Below, one piece after another: positions 46,825 through 60,081 of a stretch of 64,000 nucleotides of DNA. A model generated the notes under the pieces. It had not been told where the DNA came from. It worked only from the letters and a program-made list of their open reading frames with translations, and did no database searches. Within the stretch, counting starts at the first letter, position 1; each line of letters starts with the position of its first letter. The translations under genes and the position numbers were made by a program. The DNA is taken from assembly GCF_050948215.1 (NCBI RefSeq), contig NC_135152.1, forward strand, positions 2,948,310 to 3,012,309, written 5' to 3'. Source of the DNA: Halictus rubicundus. Taxonomy: Eukaryota > Arthropoda > Insecta > Hymenoptera > Halictidae.

Positions 46825-47498
46825 ATGGATTTAATCGAATTCGGTAAGGCGTCCAGCGCGAGTCAGCAAGGATTCGTCGCCCGAAACGGGTTGTTCGTGC
46901 CACCGTTGAATCGCCTCGGGTGTTAAATGGGCATTCTGGGCCAGAGAGTGGCGTGGCGACTGGCGACGCGACGTTGGTGAATTTCGCGGGCACAAGCGGG
47001 CCTAATGGCTCGCATCGAAAAGCGCGGTTCACGGGCAAAAGCACGAAAACGGATATGCGTGTGTCACGAACGAACGCCGCGCCCGGGCACGACACAACAG
47101 GACACCATCCTCTAATTGACCCTGTAAACCAGCGCCGCCTGTTGGTCCTCTTCCCGTGACCCGAATGCATTGTGCACTCGTTTTGTCTCCGCTCGCATTC
47201 GTCCATTCATCTCGGCCGATACGTTCGGCCCTGTCGATGCACATGTTACCCCCTCGCGAATCAAAAGGCACGCGCACGTGCACGTGCACCTCGTGTGCCC
47301 TCTTTTCGGTGACGTTTCGCGGGAACGTGTCGCGGCGGAACTTTCGCGCTCTGATCGACAATCGAGTCTCGATCAGAACGGGCTGGTTTCAACGAAAACC
47401 GCAACAGCTGATAAGCTAGTCTAGTGATAACTAGACCATGGATTTTCTGCGTTTCTGACGAATATCAGTGGCTGTGATTAGTAAGAAAATTAAAATTA

Positions 47499-47645
47499 CT
47501 AACCCTTAACGGTCCGGAAGTATTTCAAGTTTACGAAACTGTGGACTCAACATTTTTATATCAAGTATAGAAAGGAAAATATTTATATTTTATTCTTTTT
47601 TACTTTTTGCCGATTATATGGCGGCATTGGTCCGTTAAGGGTTAA
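47499..47645 (+). mobile_element. piggyBac-type MITE, CCCTTAACGG family, short copy
   Basis: CTAA then CCCTTAACGGTCCGG at the left; GGTCCGTTAAGGG then TTAA (47642-47645) at the right. It is a 147-bp internally deleted relative of the element at 26054. Confidence 0.8.
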
Positions 47646-48121
47646 AGTCTGTACATATTTCTTTTATCCTTCTAAGATTGACGAACAAAGGAAAAAATTC
47701 CCAAATGGTTTCTGTTTGTTGCAACCGATGCAGAAAATGTTTATCTTTCACGAAGATTCGCTGTCCACTTATGACCGATGTGGCAGTCAACCTATCAATG
47801 CGGTGTATGCTCGAGTAGCATCAAAACTTTGTGAAAACGCTTTTACCTTTTCTTTCGGAAATACATAAATTTTCCTTTGAAAATCGGGTTTCCGGACAGA
47901 GCTGATTTCCGAACGATCTGAAACGGTGAACCGGCGATTAATAAAGTCGTCCCTGGAGGTAGCCAGCGCAGCGCAGCGGCGGGATTGTTTTTTCGAGAGG
48001 CACAGAAACGAACCGAGAGAGGAGGTAAAACCGCGAAAAGATGAAGGAAACGAGAAAGACGAGGAACGGGAGGGAGAGAGAAAGGTGGATCCAAGGAGGA
48101 ACGGGAGGAGAAAAGGAGGTG

Positions 48122-48124
<3 letters not shown>

Positions 48125-48179
<55 letters not shown>
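48125..48179 (+). repeat. GA microsatellite
   Basis: About 27 GA units. Confidence 0.95.
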
Positions 48180-48182
<3 letters not shown>

Positions 48183-48303
48183 AGGTAGGAGGGAGAAAGA
48201 GATCGCGAAAGAGGCGTCGGAGCGGCTGTCCTTGGATGCTCGCGGATCGGTGGCCACCGGCAGTCAATGACCTAACAACGCTCTTGTATCCACGTCGGCT
48301 GGC

Positions 48304-48345
48304 TCGCTTCGTTCGCTTCGTTCGCTTCGTTCGTTTCGTTCGCTC
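48304..48345 (+). repeat. (TTCGTTCGC)n repeat
   Basis: About four units of GCTTCGTTC / GTTTCGTTC. Confidence 0.8.
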
Positions 48346-48391
48346 CAGCTCGTTTGGCCCTGCGCCATTGCAAGCTCACCTTCGAATGGCT

Positions 48392-48397
<6 letters not shown>

Positions 48398-48440
<43 letters not shown>
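48398..48440 (+). repeat. CT microsatellite
   Basis: About 21 CT units, facing the GA tract 220 bp to the left; together they could pair as an inverted repeat. Confidence 0.95.
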
Positions 48441-48444
<4 letters not shown>

Positions 48445-51400
48445 TTTCCATCACCGGAGAAAGGGAGAAGAGGTCTTCTCTGACGAGTCTCGAAGGGCTT
48501 CGTCTCGCCTGGACACGACTCGCGGCTCATTACCGACTCTTTTTGCCGATATTTCTGATCGATTCGGACTCCAGCCCTGTCTGCTACGGTGCCCAGGAGC
48601 TGCGAACAATTGTCGCGACTTCTACGAAAACTTTCGGCTGTCAATCGCACACCACACTGTCAAGTGTGTCACCGTTCGTGACAAATAGTTACGAAGCCTA
48701 CAGCAATTTTGGACACGGAGTCGAGTGCTATTCCTATATTCACGAACTTCCGAGTTCACAAATATTTGGTAGGAAATAGAACTCTGGACGAACATAAGAT
48801 ATATTAGACTAGAGCTCTAGTCTAATGTAACTGTAGGTGTTAGAGTATAGATTTGAGGTAAGAATGCAGGTTCGCACCAACGCGAATGAACTCTGAAAGG
48901 AACACGAAACGCAAAAGTTGTAGGTATTTGGTACTGGATTTTGCACCGAGGCGCGTTATGTAGGATTGAAAAAGGGAGAAGAGATAGTTCTTGACTTTTA
49001 CTCTGTACTCTGTACGGTTCGCTGGTATCGCGTCGAGAATTCTGCCCAACACGATGGAATATCTACGATTCCTCGTGTCCACGGTGCAGATCGGCCCTCG
49101 CGCCTCGCGCATTCGATACCCTTCGCTGCCGATCGAGGAATGCGGAGATGATTTAGCTGGATTCGAGACGGAACGGTGTGCGCAGGTCGCATAATCGAAT
49201 AGACTTTATGCGATCGTAATTCGCTGTTCGCTGTGTCCGCTCTTCGGCTGCGCTGCGAGCGGTGTTCTGGTTTCCGGTTGCGCTCAGCAGGTCGTTGCAA
49301 TATCTTAAATCGAGTAGCATCTTCTCTGTCGATGTTTTTAGCGTTTGCCCATTACGTAAACTGGCTCTCGGTTTCTCACTTATCAAGAGAAGAAGTCAAT
49401 TTCTTTCGACGAAGTCTTCGATTTGTGTCTCGGTGCCAATGAAACTCTCGATGATTGAAGACCTCGGTGCAAAAACCGGCCGGGAAAATCGGTTGCTTCT
49501 TGCACGAAACAATCAGCAGTACGTAAAAATGTGTGAAACCTCGGCGAGTACGATTTCACTAAAAAATCGACTTGTTCGATTTTGACACCAAGGTTCTCTG
49601 TATTTGTGTGAAGCGCCGCTGGGTTGGCAAAAGTCCCTAAAAATGTTCCGTTTGAGATTTGATTCGGTCACGAAACTTAGTCTTCGTCGTCGTCCTCGTC
49701 CGCGGGAGTTACGCGAGCAGGACAACAGTCGCGGCGAAACCTAGAATTACGTGTTAACCGCGGCCGAACCGAGGAAACGGGAACGGAATTGCAGCTATTA
49801 CGGTGGCTAGCTCTTTTTGCGACGGTGGCGCGCCGTGACATTGACCGTATCTCGATTTTCAAGACATTTCTTGCGACCGGAATATTACCTGCCTGTCCAA
49901 AGAAAATTCAATCCAAGTTCACCGTTGGGAACCCGTGGGACACTGCTGCCACTCGAAAAACCTTCTCCCATTATTTCCCAGGGAACGGGACAGTTTTCAT
50001 TCCCAAGCCCTTATGATCCTTTGAAAAGTTACAAAATATACTGTACAAAATTGTCTAGCAATTACCGAAGAAAATAGATATCTATAATCATTTTACTACT
50101 TGTCAACAAGACTTAAGATTTCACAGAGTCTTGGAGAATACTATACCCTTTCGAAATTCTGCTTGCAGTTGCCATTCACTGTCGCCTTTTCGTGAGAACA
50201 ATTTTGGGTGGTTTCCGCCATTCTAGAAGTCGAGTGTCCCGAGGCCGATGAAATACGATCAGGATTACGACAAACAGATTAAAGTACGGGGTTAGCCGAG
50301 TCTCGCAGTGTCCGTCGACAATAGAACTGACTGTCGAGCGACACCGGCTAATTTACAGCCGGAACATTAGCGGAAGGCTTATTCGCCAAATAAGCCGAGT
50401 AGCCTTTCAACCCTTAGGCTCGGTTTGTTCCCTCGACAACTGCCAATGCTCCAGTAGCTCTCTCGATGAATAATTAGTGGCGGCTTTCCGATATTTGTGG
50501 ATTTAGCAAGAGTGGTCGTGTTCCAGTCCTTCGCTCCACAGCAGGTCTGCTGTGCCCTTCGCAATGCGATTCACTCTCACCGATTTTATGCATTTAGAAT
50601 AAAAATGAGTAGGTGACATATGAAACAGTAGATTGAGGGAATTTCAGAATATTGGGACCTCGCTTCTAAATTATTAAAACGATCGAAGAAAGAAAGAAAT
50701 TTCCGTGATCCTGTATCTTGAAATCGACGCGGACGATTGTGGCTTTTTAGCGAAAAAAAAGAAACAACCGTCGCAAAAAATTGCGTCGCAGACCGGTGCC
50801 AGAAGGTTCCCTCCAGGAATTCGTAACGGAACATGATTTCGTCATTCAGGATTCCGCGGCCGTTCGTACGTGCCAGGTTTATTTTTAGAGACGCGGTTAC
50901 GGTCATCTTCTGGCCACGACGCGACGTCACCTGTACAGGTGATTCTTTCTCGCGCCTACCTTTTCCAGAAATCATGCTTGCCGAACAGGAGCCGAGACGA
51001 GTCAAGCCCTCGATCGTTAATCGTCGATTTTTCGAGCGGCTGCAATCTACTTAATGTGTTCAAGATTAAATAATTTATGTATTCTACGGGTAGCAATTAA
51101 TGCGGATTCGCGAGGCGAGCGGGGCTGCGAGAAATTCGTCGAAAAATTACTGAAAAAGGAACAGGGCGAGTTGATTAACGAGCAGGTTCTCCTTAAACCT
51201 TGCTATACGTCGGAGACCACCCGTTCTCAAAAACGAGCAATTCGATGGCGAGCTTGTAGCCGATCAACGTTGCTCATCGTACGCAAGTTCGACCGATTAC
51301 CCGTACATGTACACGAATTTGCATAAAGATCCACAATCTACTGTGTAATAGATACTCGGGAAGCGTTCGACTCTTTTAATTTTCTATCGGCTTCGACGCG

Positions 51401-51811
51401 GGCGCATAAACGAGCCGTGTTTCTGATATCGTTCCAACAGGTGGAATCTTTTTTTCTCGTAAAAACACCGATAACTTTTTCATGGTGAAACAAGGAAAGG
51501 TGAAAATTGAATGTCGATCGGCGTCGGTTCGTTCCCATTGGGCCCGGCGCATCGGACGAAACCGATCCTCGAGAAACGGGCGAGGAGAGTAGGCGTTTTT
51601 GGAAACCGATCGCGGTCCCTTTTCCCCGGGACGGTCGAGATCGGCCCACGGGGGCCAAGCTTTCCCACAAGGTGTGCCCCGCGGTATATGGAACAGAAAT
51701 ATCGAATATACGGTAAGGTGCTACTGAACGGCGCAGAATACGGCAGGATATCTCGAGCCACCTGTCCCTCACTCCCACGCTCTCCTATGCGATGGACCGA
51801 CCTACCAACGG

Positions 51812-51829
51812 ATGGATGGATGGATGGAT
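51812..51829 (+). repeat. (GGAT)n microsatellite
   Basis: About four GGAT units. Confidence 0.85.
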
Positions 51830-52138
51830 AGCCTCTAATGCCAGGACCCACTAGGATCTCGAGCGAGGGGACCGAAAAATAGATCTAGACCCCGATCCCC
51901 TCCTGCCCCTCTCACCTGCGCCTTTTCTTTTCCATTACCCTAGGACAAAGAACGAAACTGCGGCCGCAGGAAGGAAGTAGCTTCTTCTCGAAAAGGAATC
52001 GATTGAATTTCGATCGGGAAACACCTTTCAGAAACTTCAACTATGCTCGGCGACCGTGTGAATCTCGGTCTCTTGAATTTTCTATTACCGGACGCATTAA
52101 TTAAATCTTAGCAAACCAAGCATCGTTCTTATTTTATA

Positions 52139-53469
52139 CAGGGTGGCCCACATAACCCTTAACAGTTTAATATCTCGAAAACTATGCCATCGATTTTAAA
52201 GTTCTTGATCTTAAATTGCATGGATCTGAAGGGCCTTTCTAATTACATAAGCGTGAAGTGGCGCCCCCCTTTCCCTTTAAAGGGGCCGGGGTACCTTTAT
52301 AATTTTAAATGGAACCCCCTATGACACGTTACATATTTTGATTCTACAGGAAAGAACAAGTAAATTTTGTATGAAACATTTTCTTGTCAGATACTTCCAT
52401 GATGAGATGTAACAGTTTGAAGTTTCGAGTTGTAGGTACTTACTTGAAGTGCTCGGAAATAGCGTTATGTAATTATACGCGCTTGAGTCAAGCAGTTGAT
52501 ATTGTGTTTATTTACATGCCCTGAATTCATAAAAGTGGCCTCATCGGAAAAAGTATTTCCCACAAAAAGTCATTTTCCACAACACCCTGCAGCCACTCAC
52601 AAAATGTTACGCGGTGATCGTAATCTGCTATCGAAAGCTCTTCTGATAAAATCATGTGATATGGATGATACTTTTGCCGTTTCAAAATTCGTTGAATTGA
52701 TGAACGACTGATATGTAAGGTTTGTGCAAGTGTACGTTGACTAATATGAGGATTTAATGTAATTGCAGCAAGAATATTGACACTATTGTTTTCATTAGTG
52801 ACGGGTTTAGGTTTATTGTCAGTTTTTTTACACAATTCACCGTGCTCACGAAGCCGCTTTTCTAAATTATAAAATGTTACATGACATTTTTTGATCCCAT
52901 AACGTTCAAAATACATCACTGCTGCACGCCGATCATTTTTTTTTGGCGTTCACCTAACGTTAATAACATATTCACTTCTGTATGAAAAATAGCCATAATC
53001 ACAATGTTACTGCTTGAATAACAGCTCTAAACTGGGAACGTTTTCATGGATAATTGAGTCAAACTCAAGAATTGTAAATATTATTGTTTGTGTTTTTTCA
53101 CGAATCAGCAAAGGACTCGAGCGCGTATACATAATTCCATAACGCTATTTCCGAGCGCTTCAAGTAAGTACCTACGACTTGAAACTTCAAACTGTTATAT
53201 CTCATCATGGAAGTATCTGACAAAAAAATGTTTCAGACAAAATGTACTTGTATTTTCCTGTAGATTCGAAATATGTAACGTTTTATAGGAGATTCCATTT
53301 AAAATTATAAAGGTACCCCGGCCCCCTTTAAAGGGAAAGGGGGGCGCCACTTCACGCTTATGTAATTAGAAAGGCCCTTCAGATCTATGCAATTTAAGAT
53401 CAAGAACTTTAAAATCGATGACATGGTTTTCGAGATATTGAGCTGTTAAGGGTTATGTGCGCCACCCTG
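52139..53469. mobile_element. DNA transposon with about 345-bp inverted repeats
   Basis: CAGGGTGG and CCACCCTG ends are flanked by TATA at 52135-52138 and 53470-53473. The inverted repeats run about 52139-52482 and 53120-53469. The interior holds a degenerate minus-strand transposase. TA/TATA duplication and an HTH-plus-DEATF protein point to the Tc1/mariner supergroup. The mariner remnant at 53474 abuts its right TATA. Confidence 0.88.
52483..52996 (-). pseudogene. Transposase pseudogene (insect HTH type)
   Basis: The ATG at 52996-52994 starts MAIFHTEVNMLLTLGERQ. An A-run (about 52937-52945) shifts the frame, then the long frame gives a helix-turn-helix segment ISQRTLAQTLHISRSSIQRI and the motif KYHPYHM, then YDHRVTFCEWLQ. 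A second frameshift precedes the first catalytic block SDEATF (near 52540). The rest of the catalytic domain is missing. The layout resembles the insect transposases annotated with DUF4817 (from memory); the same type occurs at 62262. Confidence 0.75.
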
Positions 53470-53473
53470 TATA

Positions 53474-53944
53474 TTGGGTTGTCCGGAAAGTTCGTGCCGT
53501 TTCTCTGTAGGTGGCATTAGAATAGCTCCGAATATGTCAGGATGATTGAAAACAAATGGTATGTGTACATGATCTAAAAGGTGACCTTTCAGGCATTTGT
53601 AGAAAAAAGTTTGATTAGGATACATTAATCTTTGTTAGTTTTATACGCACTTAAAGATGGAAGGAAACGGAGTGCATTATAGGCTTTGATGCTTTTTTCT
53701 TCCAGAAGCTGTTGGAGCTTGGTTGATTTCATCTCTTTAGGTCAATACAAAATTCCCATAATGACAAAAACTTTAACTCTGGTCGACATAAAAAATCATA
53801 TTTAAAAGTTTTTCGCCGAAAAACCCAAGTTTCGTGAAAGATGGAGAAAGATTATGAAACCAAATTGCACTTACAATAATTCAATGAATGGATATCGAAA
53901 TTTAAATGTACTGCGAATCGGCACGAACTTTCCGGACAACCCAA
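53474..53944. mobile_element. Internally deleted mariner, 471 bp
   Basis: TA at 53472-53473 and 53945-53946. The ends TTGGGTTGTCCGGAAAGTTC and GAACTTTCCGGACAACCCAA are a perfect 20-bp inverted repeat, continuing GTGCCG. Near the right end a short stretch reads ERWRKIMKPN, weakly like a mariner C-terminus. Inserted directly against the TATA of the previous element. Confidence 0.88.
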
Positions 53945-53946
53945 TA

Positions 53947-55681
53947 TTATAAAATCTTTCCCGATCAGTCGCGTTTAAAGACTCGCAGCTTAGCCGTCAG
54001 CTTCGAAGCGGACGACAAATACGAAAATTCTCGAATCTTTTTATCTTCCATCGAGATCAATTCTACAAAATTATTTGAACGATTTGGCGCGATTTTGCAG
54101 CACACGCTGTACGCGTTTTCCTCTAAAAAGCGAGTTACCGAACGGTTGCGCGAGGCATAAAATGGAAACCGAACGTAAAAGCTGTTGCCCGTTGTCCCGT
54201 TTGCCTTGGCAATACGGGGGTCAGCGGGGCATCTGACGTGCTCGACGTGCAGCGAGCTGAAATATCGGATGACTCCTTTGTGGCCGCAAATATTTGTTAG
54301 CCGATAGAACTCCGAGGCCGGAAGAGAACGCCGCCCGAGAACCTTCTCGGCCGGTTCGAGAATTCATTTCTCTCGGAGTCGGATACCGCGGAAACCAACG
54401 TGAAACCGGAGAAATCAATGAATTATCGCGTAACCGAGGAAAGTCGCGCGCCCCACCATTGTCCGGACCCTTGCTCTCCGAGGTAATCAAATTATGAGAT
54501 GCTCGTCATCGGTTACGGGGCGGGTCAAACGTTTTATCTCGAAAAGCAAACAAAGTAGTCATTTTTTCAGTAATTCTACGACATTTAAGCCGCTGCGCGT
54601 TGTGCGGAAAAATGAATTAACCCACTAAACTGTAATGTTTCCTAGAAAACCGGAGTCCCTAAAAATAATTCAAAGGCTTGCTACCTGTTTGAAGAGACCC
54701 GGTCTGTTTGCATTTACAATTGGAAATTGAAATTTTGGGATCCCGGTCACCGCGCCGGTTGGCCGTTTTTATTTGAATTGTTTTGTAGTAAGAGATTAGG
54801 AGCAAGAATACGACGAGTATAATGCGAGCATATAACGAAACAAGAAAATTTATTACATGATGTTTTGGTCGCCATCGGGTAGCAAGATGTGAGACCGGAG
54901 GGGTGGAAAAGAGCGCGAAGAGGGTAATGGGCAGTAAATAACGATCGTTCTAATTTTCGGACATTTCTTTCAGGTAGTCGCATACCTGTCGCGTTAATGA
55001 CGAGTCCACGACAATCTGGCTGTGTGGCGCACGGTGCGGGCTGCCATAAACACGGCATTTTTGTTCGAAGCCCTGCGCGGAACAGCGCGGCATGGCGTGA
55101 CGAGTCCGGACCCGAAAGGCGAAAGGTGGCCATCATTTTTTAAGCCTTGCCTACTGTCCGTAACGGTATCGGCGGTTTTTTCCGACAATGTTTCCCCGGT
55201 CGCTAGAAAATCCTACCCGAAACCCTTTTTATGGGGATTTTTATGGCGTTTTCCAGTGACCAAAAGGCGGCCGAAAAGAAACGTTGCCATAACGCCGGCG
55301 AGTTTATTGCACGTCCACGCGGTCTTACTGTTTGGTTCTTTGCTTCTTTTCTCTTCAAAGCTCCTCGAATTCACGGAAGATACCTCGCCCCTCTGGTCGT
55401 CGCTCAAAAGACCCAACCACCCTTCGTTCGCACTTTCAGCCTTTTATTGCACTCTTTAGGCCGACGACCGCTAAGCCGATTTTTATAAACATTTTTTGCT
55501 CGCGAGTTTTTGCAGTCGTGTGCGCGAAACGCGTCAGCCGAACAATCCCGCGAAAACGGGGACACAACTTTTTGCTGTAATTTCTTAATATGGGTCAACA
55601 GACCATTTCGAATGCTCAGCCGTTTCTGGATCATCTTCTGGTACTCCCACGTATCTGACATTAACGCCGCTAATTTATTTT
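53947..55681. other. Gene-free stretch
   Basis: No exon recognised. A single TTAACCCACTAAACTG motif near 54618 resembles a MITE end but no partner is found. Confidence 0.45.
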
Positions 55682-56500
55682 TTAACACTGAACCTACCAC
55701 GGCCGGTCAAATTGACTTTTTCGAACTTCTGCGTACAATTTTGTACATACAACATTATTGCATCGCTATTTCTCTTTACGACTTTTCTTAAAGCATGTAT
55801 ACAATTTGTTTTTCAGTATTTATTTCTCGTTTTATTTTTTTTTCCCAAGAAATATTTATAGCCTGTCCTGCCTATCTGGTCAATTTTACCGCACGAGGTA
55901 ACATGGTATTTACTCTTTTAAACCTAAACAACCAGTATAAAAGAAAGGCTACTCTCAATAATGTGGCATGGCCAACTCAAAATAAATGAGCAGCCTTATC
56001 GAACGAGACGCTATCAAGTTATGCACGTGCCTTGTTGATAATACGACACAGTATTAGGTCGTCCCATAAGTTCGTGCCGTAGATATGTTTATATTATTCA
56101 CCATTAAAAAGTATTTTAATGAAAAACCGCAGAAATTTTATAGTAACGGTATGATGTCTTTGCCAAAAAGGTCAGAAGAGGTTGTGGAATGAAAGGGTGA
56201 TTACATATTTTATTTTTAGAATTAAATGGTACAAGAGTAAACGGCACGAACTTATGGGACGACCTAATACAATTTTGTAAATCGAGGAGAGAGCATCGCA
56301 GTCTTTTTTATATAATTACAATTATATAAAAATAAATTTGTATCATCATTTTATGGAAGTTGTTCATCTACTATTTCATTCAGCAACAAATTGACTATCT
56401 AGGTTTAATGTATTAACAATGACTTTTTTCAGGGACCGGTCATTTTGACCACGCACGGTAGGAATATTTATACAAGAAGTGTCGGTAGGTTTAGTGTTAA
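55682..56500. mobile_element. TTAA-flanked piggyBac-type element with nested MITE
   Basis: TTAA at 55682-55685 then CACTGAACCTACC; right end GGTAGGTTTAGTG then TTAA at 56497-56500, with subterminal GACCGGTC-like motifs. The ends resemble those of the piggyBac copy at 63141 (CACTAGAACTACC). It is non-coding and interrupted at 56057-56264. Confidence 0.8.
56057..56264. mobile_element. mariner-type MITE, 208 bp
   Basis: TA lies at both ends (56055-56056 and 56265-56266). The perfect inverted ends include GGTCGTCCCATAAGTTCGTG, continuing CCGT. The inner GTTCGTGCCGT is shared with the mariner at 53474. Non-coding, nested in the TTAA-flanked element. Confidence 0.88.
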
Positions 56501-59500
56501 GTACCTTTGCGAACGACGATTTTTAAGAATGAGGAAAACATTTTCCTCGGGAAGCTAAATCCTATATCAAAATCTTTGGTTCTGTGGAAAAATTTTAAAA
56601 TTTTCTTTAAAATTTTATACATTTTTCATGTGTACTGCCCTTTGTTCCTACAATGATTGAACTGTTTGTTTGCAATTTTAGGTAGTAAGTGCGTGGACCC
56701 GACGTCTCCGATATGACGACATGGTCTCACGGTCAAAAAATAATGGAAAAAATTGTTGAGGTCCCAAGGAAGGAAACAAGTTGCAAAAAGAAAGGAGCGA
56801 TTATTCTACAGAAGCACCAGAGATCCACAGAGATTCGAGTACGCATTGATCCGATCCACGCCCCGTAATCGGCGAGCTAGCCCATTAACGACGATCCGAA
56901 ATGGGTCGCGTTCTGGCTGGTAATTATTCCCGCTACCGCAGGCAACTCGTTATCGTAAATAGAGAATCTATTCCGGCGTATCCTGTTCGTCAATCGGAAT
57001 GCGTCTAGGAATATCGGTCGAGGCAACCGAGCACGCCTCGCCGTTCAACGCTCGACAACGAGCAATCAATTTTCGAGACTTCAACGTCCGCAGAGGCGCG
57101 ATCTTCTCCGCGATAGCGTACCAACCAGTTCAAAAGTATCCAAATTTTTGATTCGCCGTCGCCATTAATTCAACTGCGTGACATCGGTCGGTTAACTCGA
57201 GTACGCTTATCGCCACGTTCCATTAACATCTTTTAACCGGCCCCGTCTCTTTGTTATTGTTTCGCTGGGAACCCGTCGTCCTTCCTGAATTCTGATTGCG
57301 CTATTCCACGAAGACTTGTTCTCGCGTTTTGCAATATCGCATTTCGAGCAGTCGACAAGGTGACACAAACTCTTTTTTTGCACAGTCCCGACCGAGACGC
57401 GACGGGGACGTCGGAAAAAGGTGACTTCGCTTATGGGATACTTAACTTTTGGTTTCCGCGCCGCGAAAAAACGTGTCCTTTGTAATAAGCTTTATAATCT
57501 GAACGGCAGAAAAAGCATAGGAAAAAGCGTTCACCGGCAACTGCAGGCTGCAACGAAAGTCGGAGGAAATAAACGCAGCAGGAAAAAAATTTTGACTCCG
57601 CGTGCAGCCTCGGAGGATTAGCTCGAGTCGGCAATTCGTCGAGGGTAGTTTACGACGAGTTTGAAGGGTTGAGCCCGAGAGACTCTGGATTACCCTTTCA
57701 AATCCGCGAGCCTACCCACTGTTCGGTTCCATTCTCCCTCTTTTTTTTTTTTTTTATTACGAAGCTCGAGGATTAGCAGGAATCCTGGAGACCGTCAATA
57801 TTTTCCGTAAACATTCGAAAAACCAACGGTTCGCTCGCCTGTACGTCGTTCATAAATATTATTGGAAGGCGGAACGTTGTTCGAAGACGAGAGGTCGATT
57901 TCGATTAGTATACGATTGGACGTCGATAGAGCTACGTTGGCTCAAGGTAAAATTGTTCGAAAGTTTCTTGTGCGTTGAATACAAAAGCAATAACCGAAAG
58001 TGAGACGATTCTGTCTGAAATGTAGTTTTTTAATTGGGAATATTTAAACGCGTTTGTGGAACGATGCTCGAAAGTAACAAGATGTTAGTTTGCTTGAAAA
58101 ATTAGTGGTGTCGATGAAAATTCAACGGTCTCCAACGACAGGGAGGGGTTTCCTCGTGAACTGCGAGAACGGGTTAGTAAATTTTGTTTCCGTGCAAGCG
58201 AAAGGGTTTATGGCGTCTTTTAAAAGTTAAACGACCAGATTTTCCAAGCTGCGCCGTCATCGATGGTAAACGGGAGGAAGGGAGGAGGACAGAGTGCGAG
58301 GGGCCAAAGGATTAAGTCGATTATCGTGTCTTTAACGACGGTCGCGTTTACAGGGGCTGCAACGACGACGAGGGACCGTCTTGGGGACAATGGAGTGTGC
58401 GGAAGCGGGAAACGACGATTTACCCGTGCACACCTGAATCACCGAACCCTTTTGCCCGGATTCATCGAGTCGCCCGAGTCGAATCAAAGTGAGTGGTCAA
58501 TTAGCTTATATTACTTGTGCCCGGTCGGTCTGCGTTCTCCGACGAACACGATTTTTTTACGACAGCCGCTCGCCGTTTCTCGCCGTGTACCCTGTTCGGG
58601 TGTTCGTTAAGGGCCCGGGGTAGTCACGTGACTTTTCAATTAATAATTTCTATTCACAGCCTTCAGACACAGACGTAAGATCCGTCTTGGTCTTGATCCG
58701 ACGGGTTTTAAGTCTGTGACTAAACTTGTCACATTTTTTCCTCTGTACTATCGATATTATGAATTCGGACGCCAGAAACGTGCTTCAAGTTTTCACCTTT
58801 ATTTCGCAACAGAATCAAGACAAATTATAGCTCAATTTGTAGCTGGAGATATTTTATAGTGCGCGCTGCTCTCGATTTCACCCAGAAAACTCATCCAATG
58901 GCATAAAAATGCTTGGATTCCACGGCATGCGCATCGTCAATTTTTGGCCTACTTCGAACGCTTGTATTGCCAAATATCTGCATAATCTCGGCAGCTCCTG
59001 GCTCATTCCTCTTTCGAATGAGCCATTTATCAGCAACAAAATATTCTCATTTAAGGACGAAAACTTGAAGCACGTAAAACCATTTTTTGACGGTAATGTA
59101 GTCACTCTACCTTATCGCGAATCTACGGAGACCGGCCGCTTAAATTCGAAAAAGACTACTTCGAAAACGAAAAGAGATTGATTGCCTCGCCTTGTCGCGA
59201 GAGAAAGAGATAATAGCTCGCGAGGTCGAATTCCTACGATTCGATCGAATTTATTGGAGAGTAGCCAGCTTGATCTAGAAGGCCAAGAATTCGAAAGTTC
59301 AATCGACGCGTAAAATCGATGTCGAATCTCTTCGATTCGACCAGATACGTTTTTCTACGAGAAAGCATACCATTATCGCGGAATGATCTTCAAGAAGCGA
59401 GACTATTCGCGCATTCCACATTCGATGGAAAACTCATCGTCGCACATTTTCGCCGGAGATGCAATCAACCGTGAACACTTATCGCGGATATGAGCCGCCT

Positions 59501-60081
59501 GACGCCTAGGTATAATAATTAGCGGTTAATGCACCGTGGATGCCGGCGCTGTCATTTGTCCCATTAGACGGTAAATTGCGACGATCATATTTTACTACGA
59601 AAACGTAATTACTAGGGCTCCCCCGGAACAGATAGCACAATTGCATCGGGGATCCCGCTAATAGTCGTTGGCAATTTATAACCGCTACACACCCTCTGCC
59701 CCCGTGCTGTCGATCGCACGTGCTCTAATAATAATAAGAATAATAATAAAAATCGTAATAACGGTAATAATAACGCCGCCTTTATTGCGTCTCGTACACG
59801 GCACGAAGTATAATGAAATATCTTTCGACTGTTTGAAATTGTTCTTTTTAGGTACGATTACAAAATTGGCGATAAGATCATTATTCTTCATTCTTCCTTA
59901 GGATGCAAATAGATAAACACCCTGAGTGCCGCATCTCCCAAAAATGGGGGACCGAATTATTTTACAGTGGTCTTTCAAAATTGAAAGCTCACCTTATGTA
60001 TGTATGACCAGAGTGAGCCCTTGTTTTCTCCCCCATCTCCACAGCGTGTTTACAAAAAAAAAAAAAAATAAACAAACGCCG
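56501..60081. other. Gene-free stretch
   Basis: About 3.6 kb with no exon or RNA gene recognised; includes short T-runs (57741-57755) and an (AAT)n-like run near 59727-59775. Confidence 0.45.

Larger units (their letters stand above)
47646..52138. other. Gene-free stretch with microsatellites
   Basis: About 4.5 kb with no supportable exon. Long frames at 47.8-48.8 kb are produced by GA/CT repeats (Arg-Glu and Ser-Leu runs) and are not counted as genes. Confidence 0.45.

Noticed and set aside
47787..48779. Long open frames on both strands rich in Arg-Glu or Ser-Leu
   Set aside because: They are read through GA and CT microsatellites and overlap in several frames; no domain is present.
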